Positions 52,762 to 61,260 of a stretch of DNA of 64,000 bases are shown piece after piece (positions within the stretch are counted from its first letter, which is position 1; each line of letters begins with the position of its first letter). The notes under the pieces are model-generated. The model was not told where the DNA came from. It searched no databases and saw nothing but the letters and a program-made list of their open reading frames with translations. The DNA is from Leucobacter sp. OH1287 (GTDB lineage: Bacteria; Actinomycetota; Actinomycetes; Actinomycetales; Microbacteriaceae). A program made the position numbers and the translations under genes. The stretch is from the NCBI RefSeq assembly GCF_003859945.1, contig NZ_RQYM01000002.1, forward strand, positions 177,108 through 241,107, in the 5' to 3' direction.

Positions 52762-54070
52762 CAGTACTCTCCTTGTCCTCCGCCACAGTGAACACACCGA
52801 GCGGATCAAATGGCTTATCGACAATGCGGCAAAACTCGCCCTCAAAATTGAGAGTCACTTCGCCCTGCCGACCCTGCCGATTCTTAGCGACGATCATTTT
52901 CAACCGCCGCGCTTTCGTTTTCTCACGATGCAGCAAAATCACCACATCAGCGTCCTGCTCCAGCGAACCCGATTCACGCAGGTCACTAATGAGCGGCTCA
53001 TTATTTTTGCGGTTCGCAGATTCACGATTCAACTGCGAGAGCGCAACCACAGGAATTTGCAACTCTTTCGCAAGCAATTTCAACGCCCGCGAAAACTCGC
53101 TCACTTCTTGCTGACGGCTTTCAGCCTTCCGATCACCCCGCATCAACTGCAGGTAATCAACAACCAGAAGCTTCAGATCACCTTTACGATGCAGCGTACG
53201 AGCATACAAGAGTATCTGCGAGAGAGATTCAGCATTATCGAGAATGCTGAGCCGCCAACTGTCAACCACGGACTTAACCGAATTGATCATCTCCATATCG
53301 ACAATGGAGGTGCGTCCGTCAATCAACGCCGAGAGTTTAACCCCTGCCTCAGCAGAGATCGCCCGCTTCACCAGCTCAGACCGGCTCATCTCCAAAGAAA
53401 CAAAACCAACCGAACCGAGACCCGCAAACTTTACTGCGAGATTCAACCCGACAACGGTTTTACCGACCCCGGGGCGGGCACCCACGATATAGAGGGCTCC
53501 AGGTCGAAGCCCCCCAATCAGACCGTTAAGCGCATTCCAGCCGGTGCGCGTAACCTGCGCCTCGCCTTGCTGAAGCTCATGCACGATCTCATCGACCGCG
53601 CCAAACAAATATCCGGTATCGAGCACAACCCGATGACTTGACTCATCAACCAGTTTTCGCGCCTTCTCAACAAGCTCATCCGGCCGCCCGATACCTGCGA
53701 CCGCGTCAGCCGCAATAGCCTGGCCAGCAATCGCCAACCGTCGCCTAATCGCAGCATCAGCAATCACAGAAGCATGAGCCACAGCAAGCACCGGACTGAC
53801 CACGTCAGCAGTCAGCTCATGACAAATCGTCGGCCGCTGCCACTTGCCCAGCTCGCCCGACTTTGTCAAAAAGTCCGTCACAGTCACCGCGTCCGGTCTG
53901 CCACCGGTCGCGACGATCTGCAGGATCGCCCGATATATCGCTTCATGCTTCGGGTCATAGAACGCGGCCGGATCGTCGATTACCGCCGCAACATCATTCA
54001 GATACGACGGATCCAACAACAGCCCGCCGAGCACGCTTCGCTCAGCCTCATAATTTGCGGGCAACTCCAT
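52754..54070 (-). CDS. Replicative DNA helicase (DnaB family)
   Basis: 438 residues. DnaB N domain (ELPANYEAERSVLGGLLLDP), RecA-like ATPase with Walker A GARPGVGKTVVGLN, Walker B LLVVDYLQLM, and the DLRESGSLEQDADVV motif. Unwinds phage DNA after loading at the origin by the organizer protein encoded upstream. Confidence 0.95.
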   Translation of the reverse strand: MELPANYEAERSVLGGLLLDPSYLNDVAAVIDDPAAFYDPKHEAIYRAILQIVATGGRPDAVTVTDFLTKSGELGKWQRPTICHELTADVVSPVLAVAHASVIADAAIRRRLAIAGQAIAADAVAGIGRPDELVEKARKLVDESSHRVVLDTGYLFGAVDEIVHELQQGEAQVTRTGWNALNGLIGGLRPGALYIVGARPGVGKTVVGLNLAVKFAGLGSVGFVSLEMSRSELVKRAISAEAGVKLSALIDGRTSIVDMEMINSVKSVVDSWRLSILDNAESLSQILLYARTLHRKGDLKLLVVDYLQLMRGDRKAESRQQEVSEFSRALKLLAKELQIPVVALSQLNRESANRKNNEPLISDLRESGSLEQDADVVILLHREKTKARRLKMIVAKNRQGRQGEVTLNFEGEFCRIVDKPFDPLGVFTVAEDKESTDV

Positions 54071-54085
54071 ACTTTTTCAGTCCTT

Positions 54086-54478
54086 TCATCCCAAGTGTTT
54101 TGTGCGTTGAACCACCTCCTCCTGCTCGGCTCGGCTCATGGCCAACCACCGCGAAAGTTTTATTTCGCGGCGCGCCAGCCATTCCAGCAGCAACTCCGAT
54201 TCTTCGCTTTTAGGCTTCATCCCTAAATCATTCGCACCCACGAAACGCGCCCTATACGCCTCCACAAGCGCCGAAACCGTCAAAGACGAGTCAGAGCTTG
54301 CATAATGGTCTATAACAAGCTCACGCAGCCCGCCAGGAGCGATATGGGGCATGTGACGCGAAACCACCTGCCCCCAAGCCACCGCAAGCGCCTCCACATT
54401 CACGTTATTCGCCGTGAACTTATCGAACGCAGCATGCAGACGAACAGCCTCCTCAATCTCACCAGCCGAAATGGTCAC
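54086..54478 (-). CDS. Replication-region protein between organizer and helicase
   Basis: 130 residues from GTG with GGAGGGG. All-helical, with SAGEIEEAVRLHAAFDKFTA and a charged C-terminus (AMSRAEQEEVVQRTKHLG). Place and size suit a helicase loader or DnaD-like partner, but no ATPase motif is present. Overlaps the organizer gene by 20 bases. Confidence 0.6.
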   Translation of the reverse strand: MTISAGEIEEAVRLHAAFDKFTANNVNVEALAVAWGQVVSRHMPHIAPGGLRELVIDHYASSDSSLTVSALVEAYRARFVGANDLGMKPKSEESELLLEWLARREIKLSRWLAMSRAEQEEVVQRTKHLG

Positions 54479-55274
54479 GATACCCCTCCGGAATCTCAGC
54501 TGCCGGATCAGACACAGTCTCACTCACCGGCTCCGACCTCGCAACGTAACCTTCCCACGCATCCTGATTCAAAAAAGTCGAAGCATGCTTCGTGTACCGG
54601 CCACCATCACGCTGCCGCTCAGGAACAGCCGCATACGCAGCAGCAGCACGAATCAGCTGCTCAGGATCAGCGCCACGCTCAACAGCATTCTTAAACGCTT
54701 TAAGAGCATTAGCCTTATTGTCATTCCTGCGGGCTGGATACGCAGACCAGAACTCTATGAATCCAGAAGTTGATTCGTAATCGTGTTTAGATCTCTTTTT
54801 ACAACCTCCAGGCTGTTTTTTATCCGCCTTAGAGTTATCCACAGCCGGGGTGACTACGTCCCCTTTTTCGTGAAAAAGGGACGTAGAGTCTTTATCTCTA
54901 TATATATAAGAAGGAGTAGCAGGGGGCAAAGTCAGAATATGTGACTTTGCCTCTGAGGGGGCAAAGTCAGGATATGTGACTTTGCCCTGTGGAAAACTCC
55001 CAGATTTGAGGACATACACAGACGATTTACGGCCACCACCGTCACCCGGTCGAGAACGCCGCTCAACCACCCCCAAACCCTCCAAAAACTTAACCGCCGC
55101 CATAACCCGATTACGGTTAATCGACAGCTCAGCAGCAATCGTCTCAACCGACGGGAAAATAGCCTCATATCCTGCACGCGACGCAAGCGACGCATAAACG
55201 CCAATACAATCAACCGACACATCGGGGGACTGCACCAGCCACGACGGCACCGCTGCGAACCCTACTCGATCCAC
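54459..55274 (-). CDS. Phage replication organizer with winged HTH
   Basis: 271 residues. An N-terminal helix-turn-helix (IFPSVETIAAELSINRNRVMAAVKF, core SINRNRVMAAVKFLEGLG) followed by a beta wing, a low-complexity middle, and a C-terminal domain with FIEFWSAYPARRNDNKANAL, as in lambda O/DnaD-type initiators. The middle of the gene carries paired 27-bp palindromes, as lambda O carries its iterons. Binds the origin and recruits DnaB. Confidence 0.8.
   Translation of the reverse strand: MDRVGFAAVPSWLVQSPDVSVDCIGVYASLASRAGYEAIFPSVETIAAELSINRNRVMAAVKFLEGLGVVERRSRPGDGGGRKSSVYVLKSGSFPQGKVTYPDFAPSEAKSHILTLPPATPSYIYRDKDSTSLFHEKGDVVTPAVDNSKADKKQPGGCKKRSKHDYESTSGFIEFWSAYPARRNDNKANALKAFKNAVERGADPEQLIRAAAAYAAVPERQRDGGRYTKHASTFLNQDAWEGYVARSEPVSETVSDPAAEIPEGYRDHFGW
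54835..54997. other. Candidate phage replication origin inside the organizer gene
   Basis: Contains a perfect DnaA box TTATCCACA (54835-54843), an AT-rich tract (about 54887-54911), two palindromic iterons of 27 bp with arms GGCAAAGTCA/TGACTTTGCC (54925-54951 and 54960-54986, period 35), and a second DnaA-like TTTTCCACA on the minus strand (54997-54989). Confidence 0.75.
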
Positions 55275-55702
55275 GAGTCCTCCTTCACAAACTGCCAGCG
55301 CAACTCACCAGCTGGCAAACAAACCACACAAGACGGATCAATCCGGATATGACGCACACAAGGCACATCCTGCGCCGTGTACACGAACCGATCCAGAAAC
55401 TTCACCGGCTCACCAAACCGAGGCACACTCAGCGGCACATCAGCCGGATCGGAATGCGCCGGAACAGCAAAACCCGCCTCAACCGCCGCCGCATCATTCT
55501 GGTGAACCCACCCATGACAGCCAGCCATATTGCCGCGCCCACACAAAGCAACAGCATTAGCAGCCGAACCGTCCCCGCCCCGGCTGCGGAACTTCCTGTG
55601 ATGCAGCTCAAGCCGCGCATGCTTACCGCAACGCTCACACATGCCAGCAGCGCGCGCTCTCACAATCGCGACCACACGCGGCGAAAAATCATTAGCAGCC
55701 AT
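55262..55702 (-). CDS. HNH nuclease-like protein
   Basis: 146 residues. CERCGK and a later Cys in NMAGCHGWVHQ supply zinc ligands; the HNH pattern is LELHHRKFRSRGGDG...CHGWVHQ. Extra C-terminal domain with CVRHIRIDPSCVVC. Could nick DNA during replication or recombination. Start overlaps the previous stop by one base; end overlaps the organizer start. Confidence 0.8.
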   Translation of the reverse strand: MAANDFSPRVVAIVRARAAGMCERCGKHARLELHHRKFRSRGGDGSAANAVALCGRGNMAGCHGWVHQNDAAAVEAGFAVPAHSDPADVPLSVPRFGEPVKFLDRFVYTAQDVPCVRHIRIDPSCVVCLPAGELRWQFVKEDSWIE

Positions 55703-55950
55703 CACACACCCTTCCTTTCAACAGCGATCCGGACAACCCAACGCCCGAAGCACAGATACAGATTCCGATGCAGGCACGATCTCGTCGTAAACGGTGCGAG
55801 AAAAAACCGGCGATGCATCCGCGTCACAACCACTTTCACTCTGCGGGAAACCCGCCATTCGCGGCTCCCAGAAGGCAATCGCCACACCTCCTCACCACCA
55901 GCCTGCCCTCTGTACCGATGCACGGCAAGACTCTGAAACAGCCAATACAT
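55702..55950 (-). CDS. Small basic phage protein
   Basis: 82 residues from ATG 55950 with AGAGGAG upstream. Rich in Arg and aromatic residues (MYWLFQSLAVHRYRG, RREWRVSRRVKVVV-like tracts). No recognised family. Lies just after a terminator, first gene of the replication segment. Confidence 0.5.
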   Translation of the reverse strand: MYWLFQSLAVHRYRGQAGGEEVWRLPSGSREWRVSRRVKVVVTRMHRRFFLAPFTTRSCLHRNLYLCFGRWVVRIAVERKGV

Positions 55951-55966
55951 ATGATCAGCTCCTCTC

Positions 55967-56011
55967 AAAAAAACAAGCGGGGCAGCCACCCCTCTCAGGC
56001 AGCCACCCCGC
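55967..56011 (-). terminator. Terminator between recombination and replication genes
   Basis: On the minus strand GCGGGG and CCCCGC enclose a 23-base loop that repeats GGGGTGGCTG, followed by TTGTTTTTTT. An internal alternative hairpin GGGG/CCCC exists. Suggests attenuation or antitermination control. Confidence 0.75.
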
Positions 56012-56025
56012 AACAAACAAACCAG

Positions 56026-56511
56026 CTACGGTCTGCCAGAAATCCCAGCAGCAGCCATCTGATCAGCAACCCGATCATTAGCCTGCACCGTACGCCACAC
56101 CTCAACCTCACGCCGAAGCGAATCCGAAAACGCGGCCGCAGCCTGCTTCCGATACTCAGCAAAAATCACCGCCGCACCAAGCCGCTTAATCTCAGGATCA
56201 GCCTTCGCCGCACTCAAAGCACGATTATGCGAATAATCCCTCTCATTTTGCAGCAACGCAACAGCCTTCGCCTCAGCATGCTCAAACTCCAACTCAGCCT
56301 CTTTCAACTCCCGAATCGCGTCCGCTTTCTCCATACCAGCCACATACTGCAGGCGAGTAAACAGCACACCATCTGAGACAGCCTCACCGAGGTCTTGGAT
56401 CGTCTGAGCAAGCTCAAAGTGAAGATTGATCTCCAAGTCAGGCTGGAAAATACCAACCCGACGCAGACCACGCAACACAAACGCAGGTAACTGTTTAGGC
56501 TGATCCGGCAT
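56026..56511 (-). CDS. Helical protein cotranscribed with recT
   Basis: 161 residues, strongly helical and charged (EKADAIRELKEAELEFEHAEAK, core RELKEAELEFEHAEAKAV). Overlaps the recT end by 17 bases. Likely a recombination or Siphovirus Gp157-like accessory protein; not identified. Confidence 0.6.
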   Translation of the reverse strand: MPDQPKQLPAFVLRGLRRVGIFQPDLEINLHFELAQTIQDLGEAVSDGVLFTRLQYVAGMEKADAIRELKEAELEFEHAEAKAVALLQNERDYSHNRALSAAKADPEIKRLGAAVIFAEYRKQAAAAFSDSLRREVEVWRTVQANDRVADQMAAAGISGRP

Positions 56512-57361
56512 CAATCCGAGCCTTCGCTTCAAGCAGAGCCGCATGCACCGAGCTACCATTAAGGGTCACTTGCATAACTCCCGCCGCCGATGCGTCGTCC
56601 CACACCGTACGCAGCGCTTCAAGATCACCATTGTCGACAGCCGCTGCCGCCCGATCAATAAGCGAATGAACAATCTCCAATTGCTCAACCGTCGGAGCCG
56701 GAGGTTCTGCCGCCGGGACAGTCTGAGCCTGGACAGTCGCAGAAGTCGAAGCCGATGCAGGAGCGTGCGCAGCATTATCTGCCTGCGCCATCTCCTCCGC
56801 CGTATAAAGACCGCTCAAATCATTCGGATACGCCTTCCGCAGCGCAAGCGCCTCAGCAACCTTCGCAGTCATCAAAGCAGGCATTTTCGCCCACATCGAA
56901 GTCGGCTGCCCCTGCTTATTCAAAGGCGCATACTCACGATAACGCGCAACAGCAGAAACCGGTTTCACGAAACCGTCAACCCAGATAAGCACCTTAGCAG
57001 CAACCGGCGGCGCATCCGCAACCCACACATCACGCCACACGCCATCCTCGCCACACCAGAACTCCTCCATACCCCGAAAAGTATTCTTCCGGTCACGAAT
57101 CAGACGCAGACCATCAATCGAAATCTGCACAGTCCAGGTTTTACCATTCCCCTTGCTATAGCGCGGGATCATGTAGATTTGCCGCGTAAAAGGGTCAAGC
57201 CCCGTCCGCTGCGCCTGGTGGAAAAACTTCTCCACCTCAGCACGCGGCGCATCAGACAAACCCATAGACCGCAAAGCGGCCTGCTGCACCTCATTAAAAA
57301 ACGTCTGGCCAGAATCAATCACCAGCTCAGACGCGCCCGCAGCTTTCACAATCTCAGACAT
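56495..57361 (-). CDS. recT: RecT family single-strand annealing protein
   Basis: 288 residues. Anneals complementary single strands during phage recombination. Typical sequences are FFHQAQRTGLDPFTRQIYMI, TVQISIDGLRLIRDR and MTAKVAEALALRKAYPNDLSG. The C-terminal 90 residues are Ala-rich and variable. ATG 57361 with AAGGAGG upstream; partner exonuclease lies just upstream. Confidence 0.93.
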   Translation of the reverse strand: MSEIVKAAGASELVIDSGQTFFNEVQQAALRSMGLSDAPRAEVEKFFHQAQRTGLDPFTRQIYMIPRYSKGNGKTWTVQISIDGLRLIRDRKNTFRGMEEFWCGEDGVWRDVWVADAPPVAAKVLIWVDGFVKPVSAVARYREYAPLNKQGQPTSMWAKMPALMTAKVAEALALRKAYPNDLSGLYTAEEMAQADNAAHAPASASTSATVQAQTVPAAEPPAPTVEQLEIVHSLIDRAAAAVDNGDLEALRTVWDDASAAGVMQVTLNGSSVHAALLEAKARIDAGSA

Positions 57362-58457
57362 TAGAAACATCCTCCTTCTTCTTGTTTTCTTTACGCTCAG
57401 CAGCCACCGTCAAACGCGGCCGCCCAGTAACCGTCTCCTGCCTCACACACGCGGCCGATAAATCAGCAAAAGCAGCCTTCAACTTCTCGGCACGATCAAC
57501 CGCCCGCTGAAGCTGCTTCCACTCCTTCGGAAACGCTTTAGCCGCCGCCTCCTCATCCCACACTTCAACGGCTTCAGTCACCGGCGCTGTGTAAGAGAAC
57601 TTCCCGCGCTCAGTCGCACCAGCAAAATCACCAATCTCGGCACCAATCGCTAGCAGGCGATCCCACGCCTCAGCCTTCTTCGCCTTCCACTCAGCCTCAT
57701 GCATACGAGCATCACGCACCATGTCAGCAAGCTGCTGCAACTCGGCATCACGCCCACCAACAACAGCATCACCAGCATCATCGTCAGAGGCCAACACCGA
57801 ATCATAATAAGCAAGAAACTCGTCAGCGTACTGAATCATCTTGCCAATCACTGCCTGGTCACGATCAACCCACTCGACAGAAATATCTTGGACCGCTGGC
57901 CCATAATCCATTCCCCAAGTGCTCCGGTCCACTGAATCCCAGCGCGAGAAATCATTATCATGTTGCTCAACAACATATGCGACACGGTCAAAACCGGCAC
58001 AGTACATCTGCCACTGCATCTGATAGAAATAACCGGCTTTATCGAACGCCTGAGCGCCAAGCCGCTTATCGTTAGTGCTGGTTTTGATCTCCACCAATAC
58101 ATCGCCGCGCTCGAAATCAGTTCCCCAACCATCCGGGGTTGCCATATGACGCGGATTCGCTTCGGACTTAATCAGATGCCCGCATTCACGGAAACCATAC
58201 CGCGACGCAAGCTCACTTAAGATCACCGGCTCCCGCAACTGCCCCCACACAGTGAAATGATTACCAGCAAACGCGGAGCCTTCGATCTTCTCCACAGCCA
58301 GCTGCTTCATCACCGCTTTACGCGCAGTCGCGTCAGCCGCCATAATCAGCTTTTTCGCCTCCGTCGCAGTGACCCCGGTTCGGCGCGCAGCAAGCCACGC
58401 CTCACGATCCTTATCAGTACCCGCTGACCTTGCCAGCGCAGACTCAAACTTGCTCAC
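57354..58457 (-). CDS. YqaJ-type (lambda exonuclease-like) recombinase nuclease
   Basis: 367 residues. 5'-3' exonuclease partner of RecT. Motifs: RRTGVTATEAKKL, WGQLREPVIL, TPDGWG, VEIKTS (catalytic Asp/Glu-x-Lys), and FYQMQWQMYCAG. A long helical C-terminal extension from about 230 (EEWKAKKAEAW-like) is extra to the core nuclease. GTG with AAGGAG. Confidence 0.92.
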   Translation of the reverse strand: MSKFESALARSAGTDKDREAWLAARRTGVTATEAKKLIMAADATARKAVMKQLAVEKIEGSAFAGNHFTVWGQLREPVILSELASRYGFRECGHLIKSEANPRHMATPDGWGTDFERGDVLVEIKTSTNDKRLGAQAFDKAGYFYQMQWQMYCAGFDRVAYVVEQHDNDFSRWDSVDRSTWGMDYGPAVQDISVEWVDRDQAVIGKMIQYADEFLAYYDSVLASDDDAGDAVVGGRDAELQQLADMVRDARMHEAEWKAKKAEAWDRLLAIGAEIGDFAGATERGKFSYTAPVTEAVEVWDEEAAAKAFPKEWKQLQRAVDRAEKLKAAFADLSAACVRQETVTGRPRLTVAAERKENKKKEDVSNV

Positions 58458-58794
58458 TGCCGTCTCCTTCTAGCAGGCTCAACACAGCCCCGTCATCAGT
58501 ATTCGCGTCAAAATTAAACGCGCTCTGCACGCCGCCCATACGCTTATAGTGCAGCCGTTCCATAAGCGCGTGGACTTCACGCCCAGCCACGCTATCAGCA
58601 GGCACAGCCTCAACCGCCTGAAACTCAACCGTCGGCACAGCCACCAAATCCTTAGCAGTCGTAACTTGCTTAGTCTTAACCACGCCAACAACGTAATACG
58701 CCGCCTCGGTCGGCAAAGCCTTCACAATCTCACGCTGTAAGTGAGTGATCCCGTCATACTCGTTTTTCGGCACATTCGCCGCAAACTTAACCAT
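58444..58794 (-). CDS. Early phage protein upstream of the exonuclease
   Basis: 116 residues, alpha/beta, starting MVKFAANVPKNEYDGITH. Overlaps the exonuclease start by 14 bases. Similar small proteins occur beside exo/recT modules in actinophages; function unknown. Confidence 0.6.
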   Translation of the reverse strand: MVKFAANVPKNEYDGITHLQREIVKALPTEAAYYVVGVVKTKQVTTAKDLVAVPTVEFQAVEAVPADSVAGREVHALMERLHYKRMGGVQSAFNFDANTDDGAVLSLLEGDGSEQV

Positions 58795-58830
58795 CGTCCC
58801 TTATTCCTTCCTGATTTAGACGATGAAGCC

Positions 58831-58854
58831 CCGAGCCGCAAGACCCGGGGCACC
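58831..58854. terminator. Hairpin after the resolvase gene
   Basis: GCCCCG/CGGGGC stem, loop of 12, immediately after the RuvC-like gene on the minus strand. No U tract; possible attenuator. Confidence 0.45.
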
Positions 58855-58861
58855 ACCAGTT

Positions 58862-59455
58862 TTATCTGTTTCGTTTCTTCACCCAGTCCGCGATCTCACT
58901 CATCGCAGCCCGAGCCTTACGCACGCTCTCCGCCGCTTGGCTAAGCGAAACCGTGACAGCCCGCTTCTCCAACGGCTCACCCCGGAACGCCCGCCACCCA
59001 ATCGCACACAATGCGACCGCGTCCGCCTCGTTATCATTCCGAGCAATACCTTCCCCGTAGAAAAGACCCACGTTGCGTTTCACCGTTTTCTTATCGCCGC
59101 GTCCGCTCCCGGTAATATATTTAGCCCGCGCCGTCGGAGCTACCTCCACCAGGCGGCAACCCCGCGCAGCCAGAAGCACAGTGACAAGCCAATACAGTCC
59201 GCCCCGCTCATGCACAAGCCCAGTCCTGGACGAATATGCCGGAGCCTCAATAACCACCGTAGAATTCGAGGCAATCAGCTTCACGATCCGCTTAGCGAGA
59301 TCGTGCAGGCGCGCCGCCCGCTGCTCAACCTTTAATCCGCCCGGCTTCGAGGAAACCGTGTACACCAGCCAAGATTGCATCTCCGGGCTGAATGTCGCAA
59401 CGCCGGTGCCGGTAAGAGAAAGGTCAAGTCCATAAATTCGAGGCTGATCACTCAT
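58862..59455 (-). CDS. RuvC-like Holliday junction resolvase
   Basis: 197 residues. RNase H-like fold with acidic catalytic residues in YGLDLSLTGTGVA, VVIEAPAY and NDNEADAVALC. Resolves recombination or replication branches before packaging. ATG 59455 or 59461 lie in the overlap with the previous gene. Confidence 0.85.
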   Translation of the reverse strand: MSDQPRIYGLDLSLTGTGVATFSPEMQSWLVYTVSSKPGGLKVEQRAARLHDLAKRIVKLIASNSTVVIEAPAYSSRTGLVHERGGLYWLVTVLLAARGCRLVEVAPTARAKYITGSGRGDKKTVKRNVGLFYGEGIARNDNEADAVALCAIGWRAFRGEPLEKRAVTVSLSQAAESVRKARAAMSEIADWVKKRNR

Positions 59456-59837
59456 CGTCATTTGTCGTCTCATCGGTCACAGGCAGCGCCGGGTTAGCTG
59501 CCGCGACCAGCTCACTAAACCGCTCCAGTAAGAGCAGCAAATCAGTGTCATCGTCAATACCGCGCCCCCCTGCACATTCAGCAACTGCAGCAGTCATCAG
59601 CCCGCTAGACAGCGCGCCACTACTGGCAAGAATCCGCCTCGCGAAGCTCTCGGCCTTCTCGACCGCCGCCCGCGCTTCTTCCAGAAGCTGCTCCTCCCGA
59701 ACATAGTCGCCAACAATCGCGACTAGCCGGAGATTGTATAGGCGATCAAACGCGGCGCGCAGCTCAGTCGCAAGCTCTTTAGCTTGGATCGCGTCATCGT
59801 TCGCTTTAACCCAGTCGTCCATGGTGACAGTACTCAT
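59448..59837 (-). CDS. Early phage protein, helical
   Basis: 129 residues, helical and acidic, with a coiled-coil-like part (EEQLLEEARAAVEKAESFARR, core LLEEARAAVEKAESFA) and an acidic end TNDDE. AGGGGG before ATG. Function unknown. Confidence 0.6.
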   Translation of the reverse strand: MSTVTMDDWVKANDDAIQAKELATELRAAFDRLYNLRLVAIVGDYVREEQLLEEARAAVEKAESFARRILASSGALSSGLMTAAVAECAGGRGIDDDTDLLLLLERFSELVAAANPALPVTDETTNDDE

Positions 59838-59839
59838 AA

Positions 59840-60049
59840 CTACCCCCTAGTAGTCGAAAAACTATTTATAAATGGCGGGTATAACCCTCCCGCCTTAGTT
59901 CTGCACAGGCCTACATGCAGCCACGCTCGATAACCTTCAAGCCTTAGTTCCCGCCAACACAGCGAGCCAACACAGCACTCACCACCACCCAAGACCAGCA
60001 ACCACCACGAAACCAGCCCCAAAGCAGCAAAACCCCTATACAACACGCC
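59840..60049 (-). CDS. Possible 69-residue leader/membrane protein
   Basis: GTG preceded by AGGAGGGGGG. The N-terminus is hydrophobic (FAALGLVSWWLLVLGGG), the rest basic with four cysteines. Its stop is two bases before the next ATG, which fits coupled translation. Composition is not typical of the region, so it may not be real. Confidence 0.4.
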   Translation of the reverse strand, partial: GVLYRGFAALGLVSWWLLVLGGGECCVGSLCWRELRLEGYRAWLHVGLCRTKAGGLYPPFINSFSTTRG

Positions 60050-60175
60050 CCCCTCCTAACCAGGTCTCGGTGACTTTGGAATCCGGAGAACGCTATTTTT
60101 AGACAATGCAGTAGCCAACCCCCGCAAGGGCAGCACCCAAAAAATCAGGGCACAGACCGCAAAATCAGAAACTTG
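60050..60175. other. Short leader of the early leftward operon
   Basis: 126 bases without a gene. No clear promoter or dyad was found, apart from a G-rich stretch (minus-strand TTGCGGGGGTTGG). Confidence 0.3.
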
Positions 60176-60355
60176 TCAGTGCTTGTTATTTTTCGTGATA
60201 AGCACCAAATGCCACATGATCAGCATCACACAACCGATCGTCAGGAAATCAATCGGATGCCAATCTTCCATACCGAAAATCAGTCGAGTCGCCAACCAAG
60301 CACCCATAATCCCGATACCCAAGACTGACAAGCGAAGCAGATACTTATCGGTCAT
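60176..60355 (-). CDS. 59-residue two-helix membrane protein
   Basis: ATG 60355 with AAGGGG upstream, overlapping the end of the HTH gene by 11 bases. Reads MTDKYLLRLSVLGIGIMGAW, then a second helix FLTIGCVMLIMWHLVLI and ends TKNNKH. The two hydrophobic segments and good ribosome site make it a real small gene despite its length. Function unknown. Confidence 0.65.
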   Translation of the reverse strand: MTDKYLLRLSVLGIGIMGAWLATRLIFGMEDWHPIDFLTIGCVMLIMWHLVLITKNNKH

Positions 60356-60578
60356 AGATCAGCCCCTTCACATCGTCCCGATGGAAGCGAACTCCACCAG
60401 GCAACACAGTCAATTTACGGAGCCGACCATCCGCGACAAGCTTCTCAACACTACGGATTGAGATGCGCAAATACCCGGCAACCTCCCGCTTTGTCCAAAG
60501 CACAGCATCAGCAGGCGGCATGATAATATCTATCGCTTTCACCGGCCGGACAGTGCTAATATCAGCCAACTGGATCAT
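60345..60578 (-). CDS. Excisionase/helix-turn-helix DNA-binding protein
   Basis: 77 residues with the domain LWTKREVAGYLRISIRSVEKLVADGRL and the strand RFHRDDVKGLI, the MerR-like winged helix of excisionase-family proteins (here quoted in parts, core REVAGYLRISIRSVEKL). Could direct prophage excision or early control. Confidence 0.75.
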   Translation of the reverse strand: MIQLADISTVRPVKAIDIIMPPADAVLWTKREVAGYLRISIRSVEKLVADGRLRKLTVLPGGVRFHRDDVKGLIYDR

Positions 60579-60582
60579 TTTT

Positions 60583-60960
60583 CTAACCTTCCCCTTTAAG
60601 GCGATTTTGGATAATGGATTCTGCCTTCCGGGCTATCGCGAGCGCTTCGTCACGTGATCCCGGATTGCGAGCTTCCTCAACAGCACACCGTTTAAGATTG
60701 TGGATCGCGGTACCGAGCATTCCAGTCTGAAACGTTTTCGACCGTTGATAATCCGATTCGACTGCTGCTATCTTTGCCTTGATAACTTCAGCAGCCTCTC
60801 GCCGATCCATATTGTCTTGCAAAAGCCGTTTAAGGTTGCTGCGTTTTGAGCTGAGATAAGTAGAGACAACCGTTTCGCGATCCAAATCTTGCATCGCGAT
60901 CATGAAGTTGATCACTCGATTGTCGTCGATGCCAATCTGTTTTAGGCGGTGCATTTTCAC
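60583..60960 (-). CDS. Early helical phage protein
   Basis: 125 residues, helical, basic, starting MKMHRLKQIGIDDNRV. Adjacent to the Cro-like gene and in its operon. No family recognised. Confidence 0.55.
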   Translation of the reverse strand: MKMHRLKQIGIDDNRVINFMIAMQDLDRETVVSTYLSSKRSNLKRLLQDNMDRREAAEVIKAKIAAVESDYQRSKTFQTGMLGTAIHNLKRCAVEEARNPGSRDEALAIARKAESIIQNRLKGEG

Positions 60961-60967
60961 TCCTTTG

Positions 60968-61228
60968 TTAAAGTTTCACTTTGTCGATTAGCTGCTGCAG
61001 GTAACGGTTAGTGGCATAATCGTGCAGATCGCCGAGGGTCATATTAAACGCTTCGCAGATTGCCAGCAGCTCTTTAAGAGAAATCCCATCCATGCCTCCT
61101 GGCTGCATTCGCCGCCGCATAGTTGGATAGGAAATCTCAACTTCTTCGGCAAGCCATCTGAGCGAGCGTTTACGCTCTTTCAGAATGGCTTTGATGCCGG
61201 TTTGCATTCTTTCTGTTTCGGTAGCCAT
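60968..61228 (-). CDS. Cro-like HTH regulator
   Basis: 86 residues. HTH: RSLRWLAEEVEISYPTMRRR, with SLKELLAICEAFNMTLGDL completing an XRE fold. Divergent from the repressor, as Cro is from CI. ATG 61228. Starts the early leftward operon. Confidence 0.8.
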   Translation of the reverse strand: MATETERMQTGIKAILKERKRSLRWLAEEVEISYPTMRRRMQPGGMDGISLKELLAICEAFNMTLGDLHDYATNRYLQQLIDKVKL

Positions 61229-61238
61229 AACATAAAGA

Positions 61239-61260
61239 ATAGTAGCCAAATAAATACTAT
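61239..61260. promoter_or_regulatory. Operator dyad of the lysogeny switch
   Basis: ATAGTA (61239-61244) and TACTAT (61255-61260) form an inverted repeat with 10 bases between, directly before the cro-like start. A second dyad-like GTTC/GAAC lies near 61298-61311 before the repressor. GTGACACGCCGTCAG lies between them at 61267. Confidence 0.5.

Noticed and set aside
54925..54986. Repeats considered as a CRISPR array
   Set aside because: Only two copies with an 8-base spacer, palindromic, inside a coding gene; better explained as origin iterons.
60183..60461. + strand frame of 92 codons
   Set aside because: Antisense to the excisionase-like and small membrane genes, which have ribosome sites and recognisable features.
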